Shown here: positions 23,033-35,571 of the stretch, one piece after another | How the letters are laid out: the number at the start of each line of letters is the position of its first letter | How positions within the stretch are numbered: the stretch's first letter is position 1 | Assembly: GCA_037157565.1 (NCBI GenBank) | Contig: JAZHRO010000073.1 | Coordinates: 14,514,501 to 14,578,500, forward strand | Length of the DNA: 64,000 bases | Direction of reading: 5' to 3' | From: Thalassia testudinum | Lineage: Eukaryota > Streptophyta > Magnoliopsida > Alismatales > Hydrocharitaceae | Position numbers and translations under genes: made by a program | The notes under the pieces: model-generated | What the model saw: only the letters and a program-made list of their open reading frames with translations | Database searches by the model: none | What the model was told of the DNA's origin: nothing

Positions 23033-24183
23033 AAGTTTGACCTGTGTTTGGACCCTTAATTACCCTGTTTGCAAATTGTGTTGGTGAAATTGCATTTTTA
23101 CCCCTTATGACTTGTTTTCTTTTTGAACTCAGAATTCTCTGAGTTAAGCCGTTCTTTGAGTAATGTAGGAGCTTTTTCTTGCATATCTAGGTTAGATTGT
23201 GCTAGTTAGGCTTCATGATGAGGTTCTCATCACCCAGACATCTTAAACCAGCTCAAAACCTCACCTTTCTTTCTTGCGGCTTCCTCAGATGTCCGAACCC
23301 CTCTGCAATCGTCTGAGGGAAGTCCCAGACGTTGGACTCTCCTTCCGGTCGTCTAGGGGTACAGTCAGACGTTTGGCAATGTGCCCAGACGTCTAAAACT
23401 GCCTCGAAGGGTGTACCATGTGCCTTTCCAATGCTCTATACCTGTGTACGCATGCACAGAGCAAAAAGCAGCTAAGTGTCCCGTCTGCATGGCCGAAACC
23501 TGTGCAGAAACACATGCCTTTGCACTAAACATGCTTTCAGACGTTCGACCTTGGCTCCGGACGTCCCTCTGCTGCTCTAAACATCTGGTTGATGCTCTAG
23601 ATATCTGATACTGGAAAAATCTAGTACGTAGAACCCTCTCGCGAGCCTTCTACTCCACGCGGACTCCTCTGCATAGTTTGCAGTTGTTAACCATGCACTC
23701 GCAAGCTCCCCTCAGCCTTCTTCTCTCTCGCGCTCTCGCTCCTCGCTCACACGCTCCTCTCCTTCTCTTACACTTCTTGTCCCTCTTCTTCCTCTCCACT
23801 TGCTGTGTTGGGGGCGGGGGAAGAAGGTGGCTGCCAGTAGGGGAAAGGAGATGGAGGTGGTGGTTGGTAGTGATGGGGAGAAAGAGGAAGGGTGTGGGGG
23901 TTTAAATAGGTGGTGTTTAGGGTTTTGGGTGAAGAGGTCAGAGGGGAGAGAAAACGCATGCACATCGCATGCATGTGAAAAGCAAAAAAATGTATGGTTT
24001 TCCTTACTTTCAGACGTCTGGCCATCTATCCAGACATCTGGATAGACATCTGATGAATACTCTAGACGTCATATCCAACCCAAGAGCGGCGGGTCATTTC
24101 AACATAACAAACTAAAAGGAAGTTTCGTCCCTGAAACTTGAGCTAAGTAGGGTGTGGAAAGTATGTAAAATCACATAACAAAC

Positions 24184-24531
24184 TTAAAGGGAACCAACGT
24201 AGGTCTGAAGAGACGTACCCTCAAAAAGCTCCGAGTACTGCTCTCGCATCGCCGCCTCAGACTCCCAAGTTACCTCCTCGTATCATTGGCTTCTCCATAG
24301 GACCTTCACCAGTGATACTTGCTTCCGTCTCAGATTCCGAATGGCTCTGTCTAGTATTTGTACCGGCCTCTCGAGATAGGTCAGGTTGTCTCCCACCTTG
24401 ATGCACTTGTGGCTCAGAACGTGGCTAGGATCGGCGACATACTTCCTAAGGTTGGACACATGGAACACGTCGTGCACTCCAAAGAGCTGGGGAGGAAGGG
24501 CAAGCCGGTAAGCAACGGGTCCAACCCGCTC
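24184..24531 (-). pseudogene. pol: Chromovirus integrase C-terminus with chromodomain
   Basis: This is the end of the Del/Tekay-type pol. It starts at VGPVAYRLALPPQL, the GPY/F-type integrase C-terminal module, and continues FHVSNLRKY. A chromodomain follows: VQILDRAIRNLRRKQVSLVK, VLWRSQ, then after one stop (near 24280) YEEVTWESEAAMREQYSELF. Chromodomains direct integration to particular chromatin. The final stop is at 24184-24186. It is separated from the rest of pol (26017 and above) by the solo LTR at 24532-26016, which has an exact duplication of CGCTC. Confidence 0.85.
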
Positions 24532-26016
24532 TGATGTAAACACATTTATTGAGGGCAAATTGCCTATTCATGCATGTTCCTAGGCTTAGATTTGCATTTC
24601 ATGTTATAAATATTGCATATCATGCATCATTCTGCATTTAGAGTAGTTGTATATAATTTAGGGTAATTGCATCCCTTTTGTGGTCAAAAGAGAAGGATAT
24701 TTATTTCGAAGCCTCAGATTGATGATCTGACCGTACGGATCTGATTAAGATGACGATTGGAGTCCAACGCCTCCGAAATTGCCTCAATGGAGTCCCGTAG
24801 CATCATAACAGTCCAAGGAAGATCAACGACCAAGGGACTAGGTGACAATTTGGAGCTTCAAATGACAAATCCGACCGCACTGATGGCTTTGGGTCGACGA
24901 TCGCAACCTAATGGCGTGAAAATCGACTCAATCTAACCTCTGTAGCAGCCCCTACAACAAAAAGAAGATGGACGGCCCAGATTGCGCCACGTGGCATAGC
25001 CCAAACCACCCATGCGCACGCATGCGCCACCGCATGCGAGCAGCAGTGAGGGTGCGTGCATGCGCGTGGTGGTGCGCATGCGCATAGCGCAGCACCAGCG
25101 TGTGAGCATGCACGTGCGCGGCAAAGGTAGGGATAGCGTGCACCAGTGACACATGAGTTGGACCTACAGCGATGCTTACAGCTGTTGCTAATTCTTCGCG
25201 CGCCAGCAAAGCCAACTGTGGGTGTGAGTGGGCATGAGCTACCTACAGCGATGCTTCCAGCGATAACCTAGATGTCACTAATAGTCCCATACCTATTTTT
25301 GCCTCTTCTCCACTATAAAAGGACCTACACCCCTTCCCTTCCAAGCCATCTCTACCTACTCTACTCCCACCTACTCCCAAGCTCTAGCAAGCCAACCAAC
25401 ACTCTATCAGAGCTTGCTCTCAAGCTCCCAAGGTGCCTATTAGTATAACGAACCTCTACCCCACCAAATACTCCTCGAACTTCCCATCCCCATTCATAGG
25501 TCGCCTTGGAGTCATCCTCCTACCTCCATTCTGGTAGCAAATCACCTTCGCCTTCTCACCTCCATTCCGAAGCCACATCGAAGCTTTCCTCTACTCGACG
25601 TCCTCTTGCATCTCACCTCCATCGTCCCGCTCCTCACTTCCTTTGTTCGAGCTTCCGCCAGGCACTGTCATCTCGCTGAACAGCTGATTCAAGAGATTCC
25701 TCTCACCGCACTCTCTTTTTATGCTTTCATAGTTTATTGTAATTGACATTGGAAGTGATATATATTAGATTTGTTCCATATCTCTTGTGATTCATTTTGC
25801 TTGTCTTCTTTCAAAAATACAAAAAAAAAAAACTCTAAAATACCAAAAACAAACAAAATGAAGTGCAGTTTTCAGCTAAGTAAACATCGCCTCCTTATGT
25901 TCGACTTGGGACTCCCTTGGAGTTTCGGTATGAATTTTATCTAATCGATGCATTTTACAACTATGATGATGAGTTACTTGTAACCTCAAATCTAACACGC
26001 GAAACTTGTATGACCA
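24532..26016 (+). mobile_element. Solo LTR of the B family, inserted in the chromovirus integrase
   Basis: It runs from TGATGTAAACAC to CTTGTATGACCA and is flanked by an exact duplication CGCTC (24527-24531 and 26017-26021). Length is 1485 bp. It is collinear with the solo LTR at 8895-10810 and has no internal region. The plus orientation is inferred from the TATA box at 25314 and a U5-like block, ACTCCCTTGGAGTTTCGG, near 25910-25927. ORFs at 24933-25215 are not recognised proteins. Confidence 0.85.
25314..25320 (+). promoter_or_regulatory. Putative TATA box of B-family LTR
   Basis: TATAAAA occurs in CACTATAAAAGGACC. The matching element is at 10170 in the sister LTR. It lies about 700 bp before the LTR 3' end. 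Confidence 0.5.
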
Positions 26017-28614
26017 CGCTCCAAGACCTCAAAGGGTGCCAGAAATCTCGGCGCAAGCTTCCCTTTCACCCCAAAACACTGCAAGCCCTTCATGGGCAAA
26101 GCACGGAGGAAGACGTGATCCCTAACCTTGAACTGTGTTTCCCTACGCTTCCCATCGGTGCAGCTCTTCTGCCTACTCCTGATAGTGCAGAGTCGTCTGT
26201 GAATCTGCTCTATCACCTCCTGACTCTGTCAGATTAGCCTGGGGCCAACCTCCCACTTGGTCCCCACCTCGACCCAACTCAAGGGTGCGGTACACTTCCT
26301 TTCGTACAGAGCCTCGTAAGGTGCCATGCCGATGCTCGAATGATAGCTATTATTGTATACAAACTCTACCAGGGGCAAACGCTCCTCCCAAGAGCCTCTC
26401 CAGTCTTGTACACAAGTGTGTAGGAGGTCCTCGAGTGTCTGTATGGTGCGCTCTGACTGCCCATCGATTTGCGGGTGGTAGGCGGTACTGAACCTCAGAC
26501 GGGTCCCCAATGCCTACTGAAACTCTATCCCGAACTAGGAAGTGAAACGAGTATCCCTTTTGGATACGATCTCATGAGGAACTCCAGGTAGATGTACCAC
26601 ATCTCGGACGTATCACTCTGCTAGCTGTGCTGGCCAGAAGGTGACTTGGATGGGCAGGAACCGTGTCGTCTTCGTCAACCAGTCTACTATCACCCAAATT
26701 GCATCGTGGCCCCGCTGGGTAACTAGTAGAGCCACCACTAAGTCTATGGTGATACACTCCCACTTCCACTCTGGCACAAGAAGTGGCTGTAGCGGCCCTG
26801 TAGGCCTCTGATGCTCGACCTTCACCTGCTGGCATACCAAGCACTACTGGACAAACTCACCAACAACCCGCTTCATCCCTCTCCACCAGAAGTCGCATCA
26901 CAGGTCATGGTACATCTTTGTATTTTCGGAATGTATGGTGAACCGGGACTTGTGTGCCTTAGTCAGGAGCTCTCTCAACAACTCCTCATCTCTAGGAACA
27001 CATAGGCATCTCCTCATGTGCAGTATCTCGTATGAGAAGGAAAAGTCTCCTGGGTCCCCTATCAACACCCTATCTCGCAGTGTCTGTAAGTACGGATCGG
27101 TCATTTGTCCTACAATGATGCGGTCTATCAGCTCTGGTCGTGCCTGTCGCATCACTGTCACTGCCCGTAGTACCCCCGTGACTCTCGGGGTCGCCAATTG
27201 CCCACCTCCTCCATGAGTCTCCAACTCTGTGCTTGTAAGTTGGCCAAGTGGGTGGGTGCCTTCTGGCTCAAGGTGTTAACCACCACATTGGCCTTCCCTG
27301 GGTGGTAGGAGACGCTGCAGTCGTAGTCCTTTAGGAGCTCTAACCAACGTCTCTGTCTCATGTTGAGCTCCTTCTAGTCGAACAAATATATGAGCTCTTG
27401 TGATCTGTGAAGATCTCAAATGTCTCACCATACAAGTAGTGCCTCCATGTCTTTAGTGTAAAGACAACTGCTGCCAGCTCTAAGTCATGGGTGGGGTAGC
27501 TATGCTCATGGGACTTCAGTTGCCGTGAAGCGTAAGCGACAACATGACCCTGCTGCATGAGCACACCACCAAATCCCTGCAATGAAGCATCAGTTTAAAC
27601 CACGAACCCGCCACTACTGTCTGGAATGGTAAGCACAGGTGCTGAAGTCAGTATCTCCTTCAACTCCTGAAAGCATGCCTTACACTCATCTGTCTAGGAA
27701 AAGGGCACGTCCTTCCAAGTCAACTGAGTCATAGGATGTGCGATCTAAGACTGATAAACCACCGGTAGTAGCCTGTCAGTCCTAGAAAGCTGTGTACCTT
27801 TATCACTGTGGATGGTCTCTCCCACCTGAGCACAGCCTCAACCTTGGCTAGATCCATAGCCAATCCGTCTCCCGAAATCATGTGGCTCAAGAAAGTCACC
27901 TATCTTAGCCAAAACTCGCACTTGCTATACTTGGCATACAGCTTGCGTCGTCTCAAGGTATCCAAGACCATACGTAAATGCTGTCCATGTTGTGCCTGAT
28001 CCTGTGAGTAGACTAGGATGTCATCGATGAACACAACCACAAACTGGTCTAAGTACGATCTGCAAACATGATTCATCATGTCCATGAAAGCAGTAGGGGC
28101 ATTGGTCATCCTAAATGACATGACCAAGAACTTGCAGTGCCTGTATCGAGTACGGAAAGCTGTCTTGGAGACGTCGGTCTCCTTGATCCTCAACTGGTGG
28201 TAGCATGACCGTAGATCTATCTTAGAGAACACTCTGGCATCTCTCACTTAGTCAAAGAGGTCATCGATACGAGGCAACAGGTACTTGTTCTTGACGGTGA
28301 CTCGATTCAGCTATCGATAGTCAACACAAAGTCGCAAGGTACCGTCCTTCATCTTTACGAACAACACAAGGGCTCCCCATAGGGATGCACTGGGCCTCAC
28401 AAAGCCCTTCTCCAATAGGTCCTGTAACTGTGACTTGAGCTCTTGCAGCTCAAGTGGCACCATCTAGTATGACGCAGTAGAAATAGGGCTGGTCCCTGGT
28501 ATTAGTGAGATCTCAAACTTGATCTCATGCTTAGGCGATAGTCCTGGCAACCCCTCTGGGAAAACGTTGGGGTACTCGCAGACCACCAAGATACTTTGAA
28601 AGTCGGCCACGTGG
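26017..28614 (-). pseudogene. pol: Chromovirus pol: reverse transcriptase, RNase H, integrase
   Basis: Order on the minus strand: RT (28614 to about 27700) with [28 protein letters not shown] and the catalytic [13 protein letters not shown]; RNase H (27582-27158) with [11 protein letters not shown] and IFTDHKS, then VSYHPGKANVV; integrase with the H2C2 zone (AHKSRFTIHSENTKMYHDL, about 26900), the first catalytic Asp in WECITIDLVV (about 26750), and the DGQSERTIQTLEDLL block carrying the Glu (about 26460). Here the usual polar residues in that block are kept. The piece ends at APFEVLER, where the B solo LTR interrupts it. Numerous stops and frameshifts break it (for example after STAS near 28470, near 28250 and near 27360). 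The 3' continuation is at 24531; the 5' continuation (protease) is at 30785. Confidence 0.88.
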
Positions 28615-28619
28615 CTAGG

Positions 28620-30784
28620 TGGTGCATACTCAAATAGGCTTTATTAAAATGGTGATATTAATGTCGAAATGAGTATAGTGAGTTAACCTAAATCGAGTCT
28701 ACACCAATTTCATAAAATTTTTAACCTGGCGTACTTGATTTTAGCTTGATCACTTTTAGGCCCAGGGTCGATCTCAGGGAGGTGGGGATTAGGAGATTTG
28801 GGAAGTTTCTACGCCTTTCCTAAAATGTATCTCTTCCTTGCATTTATTATGCTTTTGGTTTTCTTGATTTTTAGGCTTTTTTTCGATAATCTTGTTCTTG
28901 AGGCACACCCTCAAATAGGTCCTTGGCTATACGCCAAAATACAATGAGTCCTATCTCGCCACACGCAAGACCGTGTGCCTGCAAATCAAGATTTATCTTT
29001 TCTATTTTATACTTTTTTTAGTCTTTTTAGTAGTAGGAAGAAAAGACAAATTGAAAGAGAAAATAGAATGCCATCCATGAAAAGAAATACTTAGCTTAGT
29101 ATATCTATATATGTATATATAGTAGATAAAGAAAATGTATAGCTATATAGATGTTATATAGATAGGGGTGAAGATGGAAATGTGAATGGGATGTAGCATG
29201 GTGTCAAGTTGGTCCACGTCTAGCAAGACGCAACCAACAAGACTAAGTGTCATGTGGAGTGTGGAGCGGATGTGTGTGAGTGAGGGTGTACGCGCTTGCT
29301 TTGCGCAAGTATCGGGGAATATTGGCAACTGGTGAGAATGTTCCCGCAATACGATGCGTGATGGAAGGGTGAGTGCACGGGAATATGGGTAGTGTATGTG
29401 AGGTGAATATGTGCATAGGGGAATGTGGATAAGTGGATATATATAACTATATATGTATATGTATATATATATATCTATAACTATATATGCATATATAGGT
29501 GTATATGTATATATATATATAAATATGTATGTATATTTATGTATATGTAAATATATGTAAGGGTGAGAGTATGTGAATGTGTATATATCTATATATGTGT
29601 ATGCGTGAGTGTATGACTGTCTGTGGGTATGCGTCAGGGTGTGTGTGTGTGCACTGGAGGAGGACTGGAAGTGCAGGTGTTGAGGAAGCACTGCACTGCG
29701 CGTAGGGGAGGAGAAGCACGCACGCACAGCGCACAAGGGCTGTGCGCTGGGAGGGTGCTGAGTTAAGTCGTCTGGAGGCACGTTGGTGTGGGCCACTTGC
29801 TTTGCGCAGGCGTGCAGGTGGGGCACGGGCGCATCATGTAGCGCACAAGGGTGCATGCAGGGTGACCGGGTGGAGGCGGTAACGGTAAGAAGAGAGAGCA
29901 CAGAGCCACCGGCTAAGTGAGAAACTTGGTGGCTATAGTGTTGTGCAGACCGCGCACTACAGTGCGCTACAGTGCGTGCACGGTCTGGCGACCAGTTGGA
30001 GTAGGTTTTGGCACACGCCTGGCGCTGTGGAGTGCCTGCATGCGTGGAAAGGGGTCTCGTGTGGTCTGCGCGGGGCTGGCGGTGACTGGCTGGAGCCTTG
30101 GAGGGGCGTAGAGGTGCTGAGTTTTAGAGCTTGGAGCTCTGCATTAATGGTAGAGGAGAACAACACAAAACAAGAAATGCAAATAAAAAAAAAATGAAGC
30201 AAGAAGCCACCATACCCACCTGCTCACGACGGAGCTGGTTGGTGGTGGAACTCACAGTGGTGGTCTGAGACCACTGTGAGCTTTCTCCTGCACACGGTGT
30301 GCCTCTTCTCAACTTGTAAGAAGAGGAACTATGTATGGAGAGGGAGAGGGAAGGAGGTTGGCTAGCGGATGTCTGAGGGTGGTGGCTATTCTATAAGAAG
30401 GTGGATGTTATCCCCTACAGCAAGGGAGAGCGCATGGTATTTTATAAAGGGAGAGCACACCTCTCCCCATGTTGCTGGAAGGAGGAGTGGCGAGGAGAGG
30501 TGCGATGCACCATGCCCTGCAGTCGCATGAAATGAGAAAGAGAAAAAGAAAGAAAATAAATAATAAAAAAAAAGAAAGATGGTGAAATTGCAATGCCACG
30601 CTCAAGGAAAATGTTAATAATGGAAGTGGATTGGATGGCCATTTATTCTCACTCTCTTCCCCTCTTTATAAATGCATGCAGGTGTATATTTATAAATGCA
30701 AGTAGGGCTACATAAGATGCAAGGGCAATGCTAGGAAATAACACAAGATGGCATATTTACTGGTGTATTTTTGCTATGCAATCA
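28620..30784 (-). mobile_element. Solo LTR of the A family, inserted between chromovirus protease and RT
   Basis: It runs from TGGTGCATACTC to GCTATGCAATCA and is flanked by an exact duplication CTAGG (28615-28619 and 30785-30789). Length is 2165 bp. It is collinear with the LTR at 3643-6206, including GGCCCAGGGTCGA, GAGGCACACCCTCAAA, a TA-rich middle and AATGCTAGGAAATAACA. It contains a possible TATA box on the minus strand (TTTATAAAG near 30440) and no coding sequence. The host reading frame stops at CVVAEP on one side and resumes at PPSHVADF on the other. Confidence 0.88.
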
Positions 30785-32599
30785 CTAGGCTCTGCTACAA
30801 CACAAGCTAAGAAGCCCTCACACCCTTGGCCCAAAAGCTTTACTACTTGAAGCGCGGAGATGCACCTGAAACCTCCATCTACCAGCTGGCTGTGGAACTC
30901 AAAGGGAGGCAACTCCTGTAGGGAGAAGATGATCTTCCTCCTAAAATAGTCCACCAGGGCGTGATAGGCAGACAGCCAGTCCATTTCTAGGATCACGCTA
31001 AAGTCCTCCATCGGGATTAATATCAGGTCGACGAGAAGATTTTGTCCCCCTATAGCGACCTCGTAGTCTGTAAAGACCTCCTCTGCTACGAACAACTGTC
31101 CACCTAGCCCTCTAATCAGGAACGGATCCTCTAACAGTACACTGCCCAGCCCCAAACTGATGGCAAAACTTGAGGAGACAAAAGAATGTGTGGCACCAGA
31201 ATCGAAAAGAACGTAGACTAATCTGCTAGAAACGGTAAGCATACCTGCCGCCACAAAACTTGAAGCCCTAGCGTTTCTGTGTGTTAGGGTATTGATACGA
31301 CCCTTAACCCTAGGTGCAGTCAAAGCGGCCACGCTCTGGGTCGGGCGAGCAGTAGCTGGCCGGTACCCTCCTCGTGACTATTGTCCTCCTCCGCGTGCCT
31401 GGTGACCGCGGCTGCTAGTTCGGCCTCTAGCTCTCGATGTGAGGAGCATCTGCTGTACTCCGACCCTAGATGGGCAGTCCCTCCTGATGTGGCCTGACTG
31501 GCCACACTGGTTGTAGAGAGGTGCATGGCCTCCTCCCTCAATCGGTCTCTGCTGGTGGCTGGGCAGGGGTCCGGTGCTGGTAGCTGGCCCTTGTCTAAGG
31601 CCCCCAAAGGCCACTGGTGGCCCCTCAGAATGAGATGGCTCTCCTACGGTCATCGTGTGCCTCCTCTCCCAATGGCCCTGTGAGTACATCACGTGCCTGG
31701 TGCCTCCTCTTCCGTCTACCGTCAGTGTCTCGCCCGATCGGGTTGGTCTCCTCATAAGTCATGGCCACCTCAACCACACGAAAGAAAGTGGGCAACTTTA
31801 GGGGTTTCACATACCCCTGAATCACAAGTCGGAGCCCCTTAATAAACCTCCACAGGGGCTCCTCCTCAGTAGACACAGCTGTCGGGGCGAAGCATGACAG
31901 CTCTAGAAAGCACGTGCAGTACTCGCTAACTGTCATCGCCCCCTAACGGAGAGTGTGGAACTCTCGCCTCCTCTGGTCCTACCAGGTCTACAGAAAGTAC
32001 TGCTCACAGAAGAGAGCCACGAACTGGTCCCACATTAGCTCTCTCCCCTCTTGGCCTTTGACTACCCTCCACCACCTATGGGCTATGCTCTCTAGCTGGT
32101 ATGTGGCAAAGGCCATGCGACACTCTGTAGGAGGGCAGAGGGTGTCGAACACCTTCTCTATCTGCTCCAGCCAGTCCTCTACCTCAGACGGGCTCTCATC
32201 ACCCTTCAAGGAGGGGGGCTTTAGCTTCCTGAACTGGCCGAAAAGCTAGTGGTGGAGCTGCAACGGGGGAACAGGTACACCTTTAGTCAAGGAGGGCTCA
32301 TGCTCAGAAGTGTCTGAGGGTGGTGGAGGATCACCCCCTCCCCCTCCAGCTCATATGGCACTGCGGTGGTTCCCCTGTCCCACGAAGGGCTCTCCTTCCA
32401 CGTCCTCAGGGAGGGGTGGCTGGGGAGGCTGCTGGAGCTCCTCCCGTATGATATCTCGGATCAGCTGGGTGAGATCCTGGACTTGGATGCCTGGAAAGAG
32501 AGGTGGGTCGATTGGTGCCTCAGTTCCGACATGTCCGCCCCACCAACCCCACCCATGGCCATGTCCGCGGCTTGCCTTGAGAACTCCCTGACGAGGCAT
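30785..32599 (-). pseudogene. gag-pro: Chromovirus gag and protease
   Basis: The start is at the Met at 32599 (MPRQGVLKASRG), typical of Del/Tekay gag. The capsid region has VEDWLEQIEKVFDTL, AFATYQLES, AHRWWRVV and FEE/FCEQYFL-type blocks (31988-32209), then MTVSEYCTCFLELSCF (31900). The nucleocapsid knuckle near 31500 reads LYNQCGQSGHIRRDC. Its first Cys is replaced by Tyr, so the CCHC finger is incomplete. The protease (30790-31260) has VLFDSGATHSFVSSSFA with the catalytic DSGA, then FSVILEMDWLSAYHALVDY. Frameshifts separate the gag pieces. The frame ends at CVVAEP, where the A-family solo LTR is inserted. Confidence 0.88.
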
Positions 32600-32754
32600 C
32601 TCCTACAAGGAGATGTAAGAAAAGAGGTAGAACTGTCAATGATATAGGATTACATAAGGAAAATAAGACTCAAAAGTGAAGATCAAAGTGATACATTGTG
32701 ATGGCTATCCTAGTTACATGCACGTGAGTGGTTACTTTCAGACCCTTTGGTTCA
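32600..32754 (-). other. Chromovirus 5' leader, first part
   Basis: This short stretch lies between the gag start and the solo LTR C insertion. It ends with the target site GTTCA (32750-32754). The leader continues at 54995 on the far side of C. Confidence 0.7.
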
Positions 32755-33251
32755 TGTTTGACGTGGCAAAATTGATTTTAAAATAAAGCATTGTAATATA
32801 GTCGAAATCTCTTTGGAAACAAATACAATTTTTATTACTAAAAAAAGTTCTGAGGTTGAACACAAGGAGCAATATGGGATTTAGAAATCAAGATCACAAT
32901 TTAGACTAGAAGAATTTGCAATAATATCAATATCAATGTGCAAAAAGAATGAAGTAAAATGGTGATTTAGATCACCAAATACTCCTCCAATATCAACTAA
33001 GGAACTCAATGTATATGTATGAAATGAAAGCTAAATCTATCGTCTGATTTTGAAATCAGACGACTTAAAGTGATTCTCTTCTTTGTCTTCTTTTCTTCTT
33101 CCTTTTCTAACTCTTCCTTTCTTTTACAGCTTCTTCTCTTTCTTCAGCTACGGCTGCTCCTTTTTCTTCTTCTTAAACCTTCACTTCTTCTTTCTCCACT
33201 TTCTCCTATGTGACTTTAGCACTTCTTCTTTGGCCCTTCAGTTCAAGCCTT
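32755..33251 (-). mobile_element. Solo LTR C (H family), left part
   Basis: It begins TGTTTGACGTGGC, preceded by GTTCA. The same GTTCA follows the other end at 54995-54999, an exact duplication around a 22-kb span. It has the H-family block GAGGTTGAACACAAGGAGC near 32853, a palindrome CGTCTGATTTTGAAATCAGACG near 33041, and the start of the C/T-rich tract. It is cut at 33251 by element G; the sequence resumes at 52765. Confidence 0.82.
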
Positions 33252-35571
33252 TGAAAGAAGCCATTTTTCACGCATTTTAGAGTCATCGAAAATCATAGTC
33301 TAGTCACACTAAAATGCCCATCAAAAAATGATTTTGTAAAGATAACGAGACTTGAGTCCCGGTCGTTCGTCTCTGGGAGGCATTTATGCAAATTTGAAAT
33401 CGATCTTTTTCACTCTACTTGCTTAAAATCGCACGCTGGTTTCTAATCGTCGGATCAATGTTTGGCCACTTTTATTGTGAATCCTGATTACATGCGCATG
33501 TGTTAGATAGATGACAAATGTGAACGTGTGAGTTTTAGTACGCATGATTCTAGTTATGTGGTGGCTGTTTACAGGAAATGCGTTAATCGTTAGATCCTCA
33601 ATATTTTTGGTACCGACATGCTTGTTGCAATAGGTAATACTTAAAAGCAGGCAACTTTAATGACAAAAAATATATTGCAATTAATAAGCTCATGGTGATT
33701 CTCAACACGGAGCTATATATATAAAGAAAATTCTTTCATTCATCCAGGAGGGTGTTTGCAACATGGAATTAGAGGAAAGCTTGAAAACATAAATCTAACT
33801 AACAGAAAATGATCACATACATGAATCTATGGGGGATTTTGCATGCATCATTGGGGGAGAATAAAGAGCTATACTACTAAGTAGTAATAAAAGCATGTAA
33901 ACTATGAAGAACTAGCTACTAATCTAGCAGAAATAAGGGCATTCAGAGGTGGGCTCCGATGGCCTTTGAATGGTTGAGAGAAGGAGGGGCGGCCAATGGT
34001 GCTTAGGCTGGCCCTTGGAGAGAGGTTGGAGAGGTGATCCAGCATCCTGGCATAGAGATGGTGTTGTCCATGGTGGAGTTACTCGTGGAGGTGGAGTGGA
34101 GGTAGATGTAGCTAACCTAAATGGAAGCCAAGTGTGAATTAATGCCATGAATGGGATGGGTGCAAATGGCCACCCCTTAGGTATTTTTATAGACCTAAGG
34201 GAGACTCTCTAGAGAAGTGTGGAACTCTCTAGAGAGAGCTCCAAGAGTGGCCGGCCAAAGAGATAGAGAGAGGTGGTTCTTAGATCCACCATTTGTGGAT
34301 CTCCAATTTGAATGGCTCTTGGTTGCTAATTTTGGCAACCAAGAGTGGAGCAACCTTTGGAAGAACCTAGAGCACTCTAGGCGGTGTGGGAGTGCATGAA
34401 TGGGTGTGTGTGTGTGTGTGTGTGGTCATTCCCTATGTGTCTAAGTGATATAGGTTAGGTCCTAAGGGGGTTTAGGTTGGTGTAGGTCTTAAATTAGGGT
34501 TGCAAACCCTAATTGCTAAGGGGGAAATTCAATTAAACTTAACACAAGTTTAATTGAATGGGTGTGAACCTAATTGAGAGTGAAATAACTCAATTAGGTT
34601 GGGCTTAGGTCAATTGAACTTTCATTGAGTCCAATTGGACTTGTATAGGTTGAGATCTGAGCTCAATTGGACCCTATGAGTCCAATTGACTAGGCAATGG
34701 TAATTGACTATGATCTAAGTCAAATAGGTTTAGTGAGGACCTAATTAGGTCCTTAAGGAGGTCTAGAGGTGATGTACTGGGGTTAGGGTACCTTAATTTA
34801 GGTTGATAGGGGATTGGAATTGGGTTTAGGGAGCTAGAGATCCAAGATCAAGGCTTGAATCTCAAAACAGGAACTGGTGAGCAGTTCCAGATGTCCAATA
34901 GTAGCATTAGACAACTTATACTCAAAAATCAGAAGTTTAGACTTCAATTCTGGATGTCTAATCAGAGTTAGGAAGGATTCTAGGTTTTGTCTTTGGTATT
35001 CTGTAGAAATTAAACGTCTGACCAAGTGTCTGGACATCCAATAATATTGCAGAAGTGGGTTTAAGGTGTGCGGGAGTTGGCTAAGGGTTTTGGATGTCCT
35101 GTAATTCATCTAGACGTCCAGATTGAGGTTGGAATTAGGGTTTTAAGGTTTCCTAGGGTGCGGTGACCTAGTCCGAGGGTGGCTAAGGCTTGGGGATGCT
35201 TCTAGGCTATCCTAGGGCTAGGATGGTCCTAAGTTCTTCATATTTTACTGCTTTATTCCTACTTAATAGAATAACATACCTTAACTCCCTTACATTATTA
35301 TCTACTACATCTAATCTAGGTCTTCCGCTCTAGTTCTGCTACAACACCAGTTATTCCAGCTTCAGATCCAACTTTAGATCTACCTTTTGATTAGCTTATT
35401 ACCTGTAATTGTCATAATGCACCTAATTAGTACATTATAGCATTATTTTATGCATAGCTAAAAGAAAGTAGTAAAGGTGCTAGTAATGCTTATGCATGCA
35501 TGAATTACCGTAAGTTATTCTAAGTTCTGCCTAATTTAGGTCAATTAAGACCTATGATTGCTGCACAATCA
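33252..35571 (-). repeat. 3' LTR of element G
   Basis: It runs from TGAAAGAAGCC to GCACAATCA (2320 bp), collinear with 50421-52759. It is preceded by the target site GCCTT (33247-33251); the far side has GGCTT (52760-52764), one change. It contains a GT microsatellite (34404-34424), GACGTC-like palindromes (34880-35130) and a TATA-type box in a hairpin (34175-34200). Sampled 60-bp stretches differ from the 5' LTR by about 2 bases. Confidence 0.88.
34175..34200 (-). promoter_or_regulatory. TATA box inside an inverted repeat, G 3' LTR
   Basis: A 10-bp arm, CCTTAGGTAT, pairs with AGACCTAAGG across TTTTAT, with one mismatch. The minus strand reads TATAAAAA in the centre. The 5' LTR copy at 51358-51383 is a perfect inverted repeat. 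Confidence 0.6.

Larger units (their letters stand above)
18765..23232 (-). mobile_element. Solo LTR D (H family), inserted in the chromovirus 3' LTR
   Basis: The plus-strand ends are TGGTGACG and GAGGTTCTCATCA, flanked by an exact 5-bp duplication CCCAG (18760-18764 and 23233-23237). It is collinear with the LTRs of element H (36238, 38869): a CCGAGGTCGAACTCAGGGAG block near 18893, a long C/T-rich tract (19000-19480), a GATGTGGGACTAA phrase near 19778, a TATA-like CTTTATAAAG near 20677, and a TAGGAGCTTTTTC...GAGCTAG-like end. It is itself interrupted by E (21410-23032). ORFs in the C/T-rich tract are compositional artefacts. Confidence 0.8.
17036..24109 (-). repeat. 3' LTR of the chromovirus, interrupted by solo LTR D
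   Basis: The left end is TGTTACGACCTGATCC (preceded by CCCAC). The right end is less certain, set at ...CAACATAACA just after the pol stop. The segment 17046-18000 is collinear with 55035-56006: CCGGCCTCGACTAATCC, CAGAAAATATTC, and the GTGATGTAGGATGTACACGTG region. The LTR is split by D (18765-23232) at the duplicated CCCAG. Its native length would be about 2.6 kb. The U3 part (23238-24109) carries several CAGACGTCTG-like palindromes. A possible TATA-like CTATTTAAAC lies near 23898-23907. Confidence 0.75.

Noticed and set aside
22080..24070. GACGTC repeats considered as a CRISPR array
   Set aside because: The repeats are only 6-10 bp, the spacing is irregular, there are no cas genes, and the context is a plant LTR.
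29143..29901. 252-codon ORF with His/Thr/Tyr repeats
   Set aside because: It crosses the TA/CA-rich middle of solo LTR 28620-30784 and is compositional.
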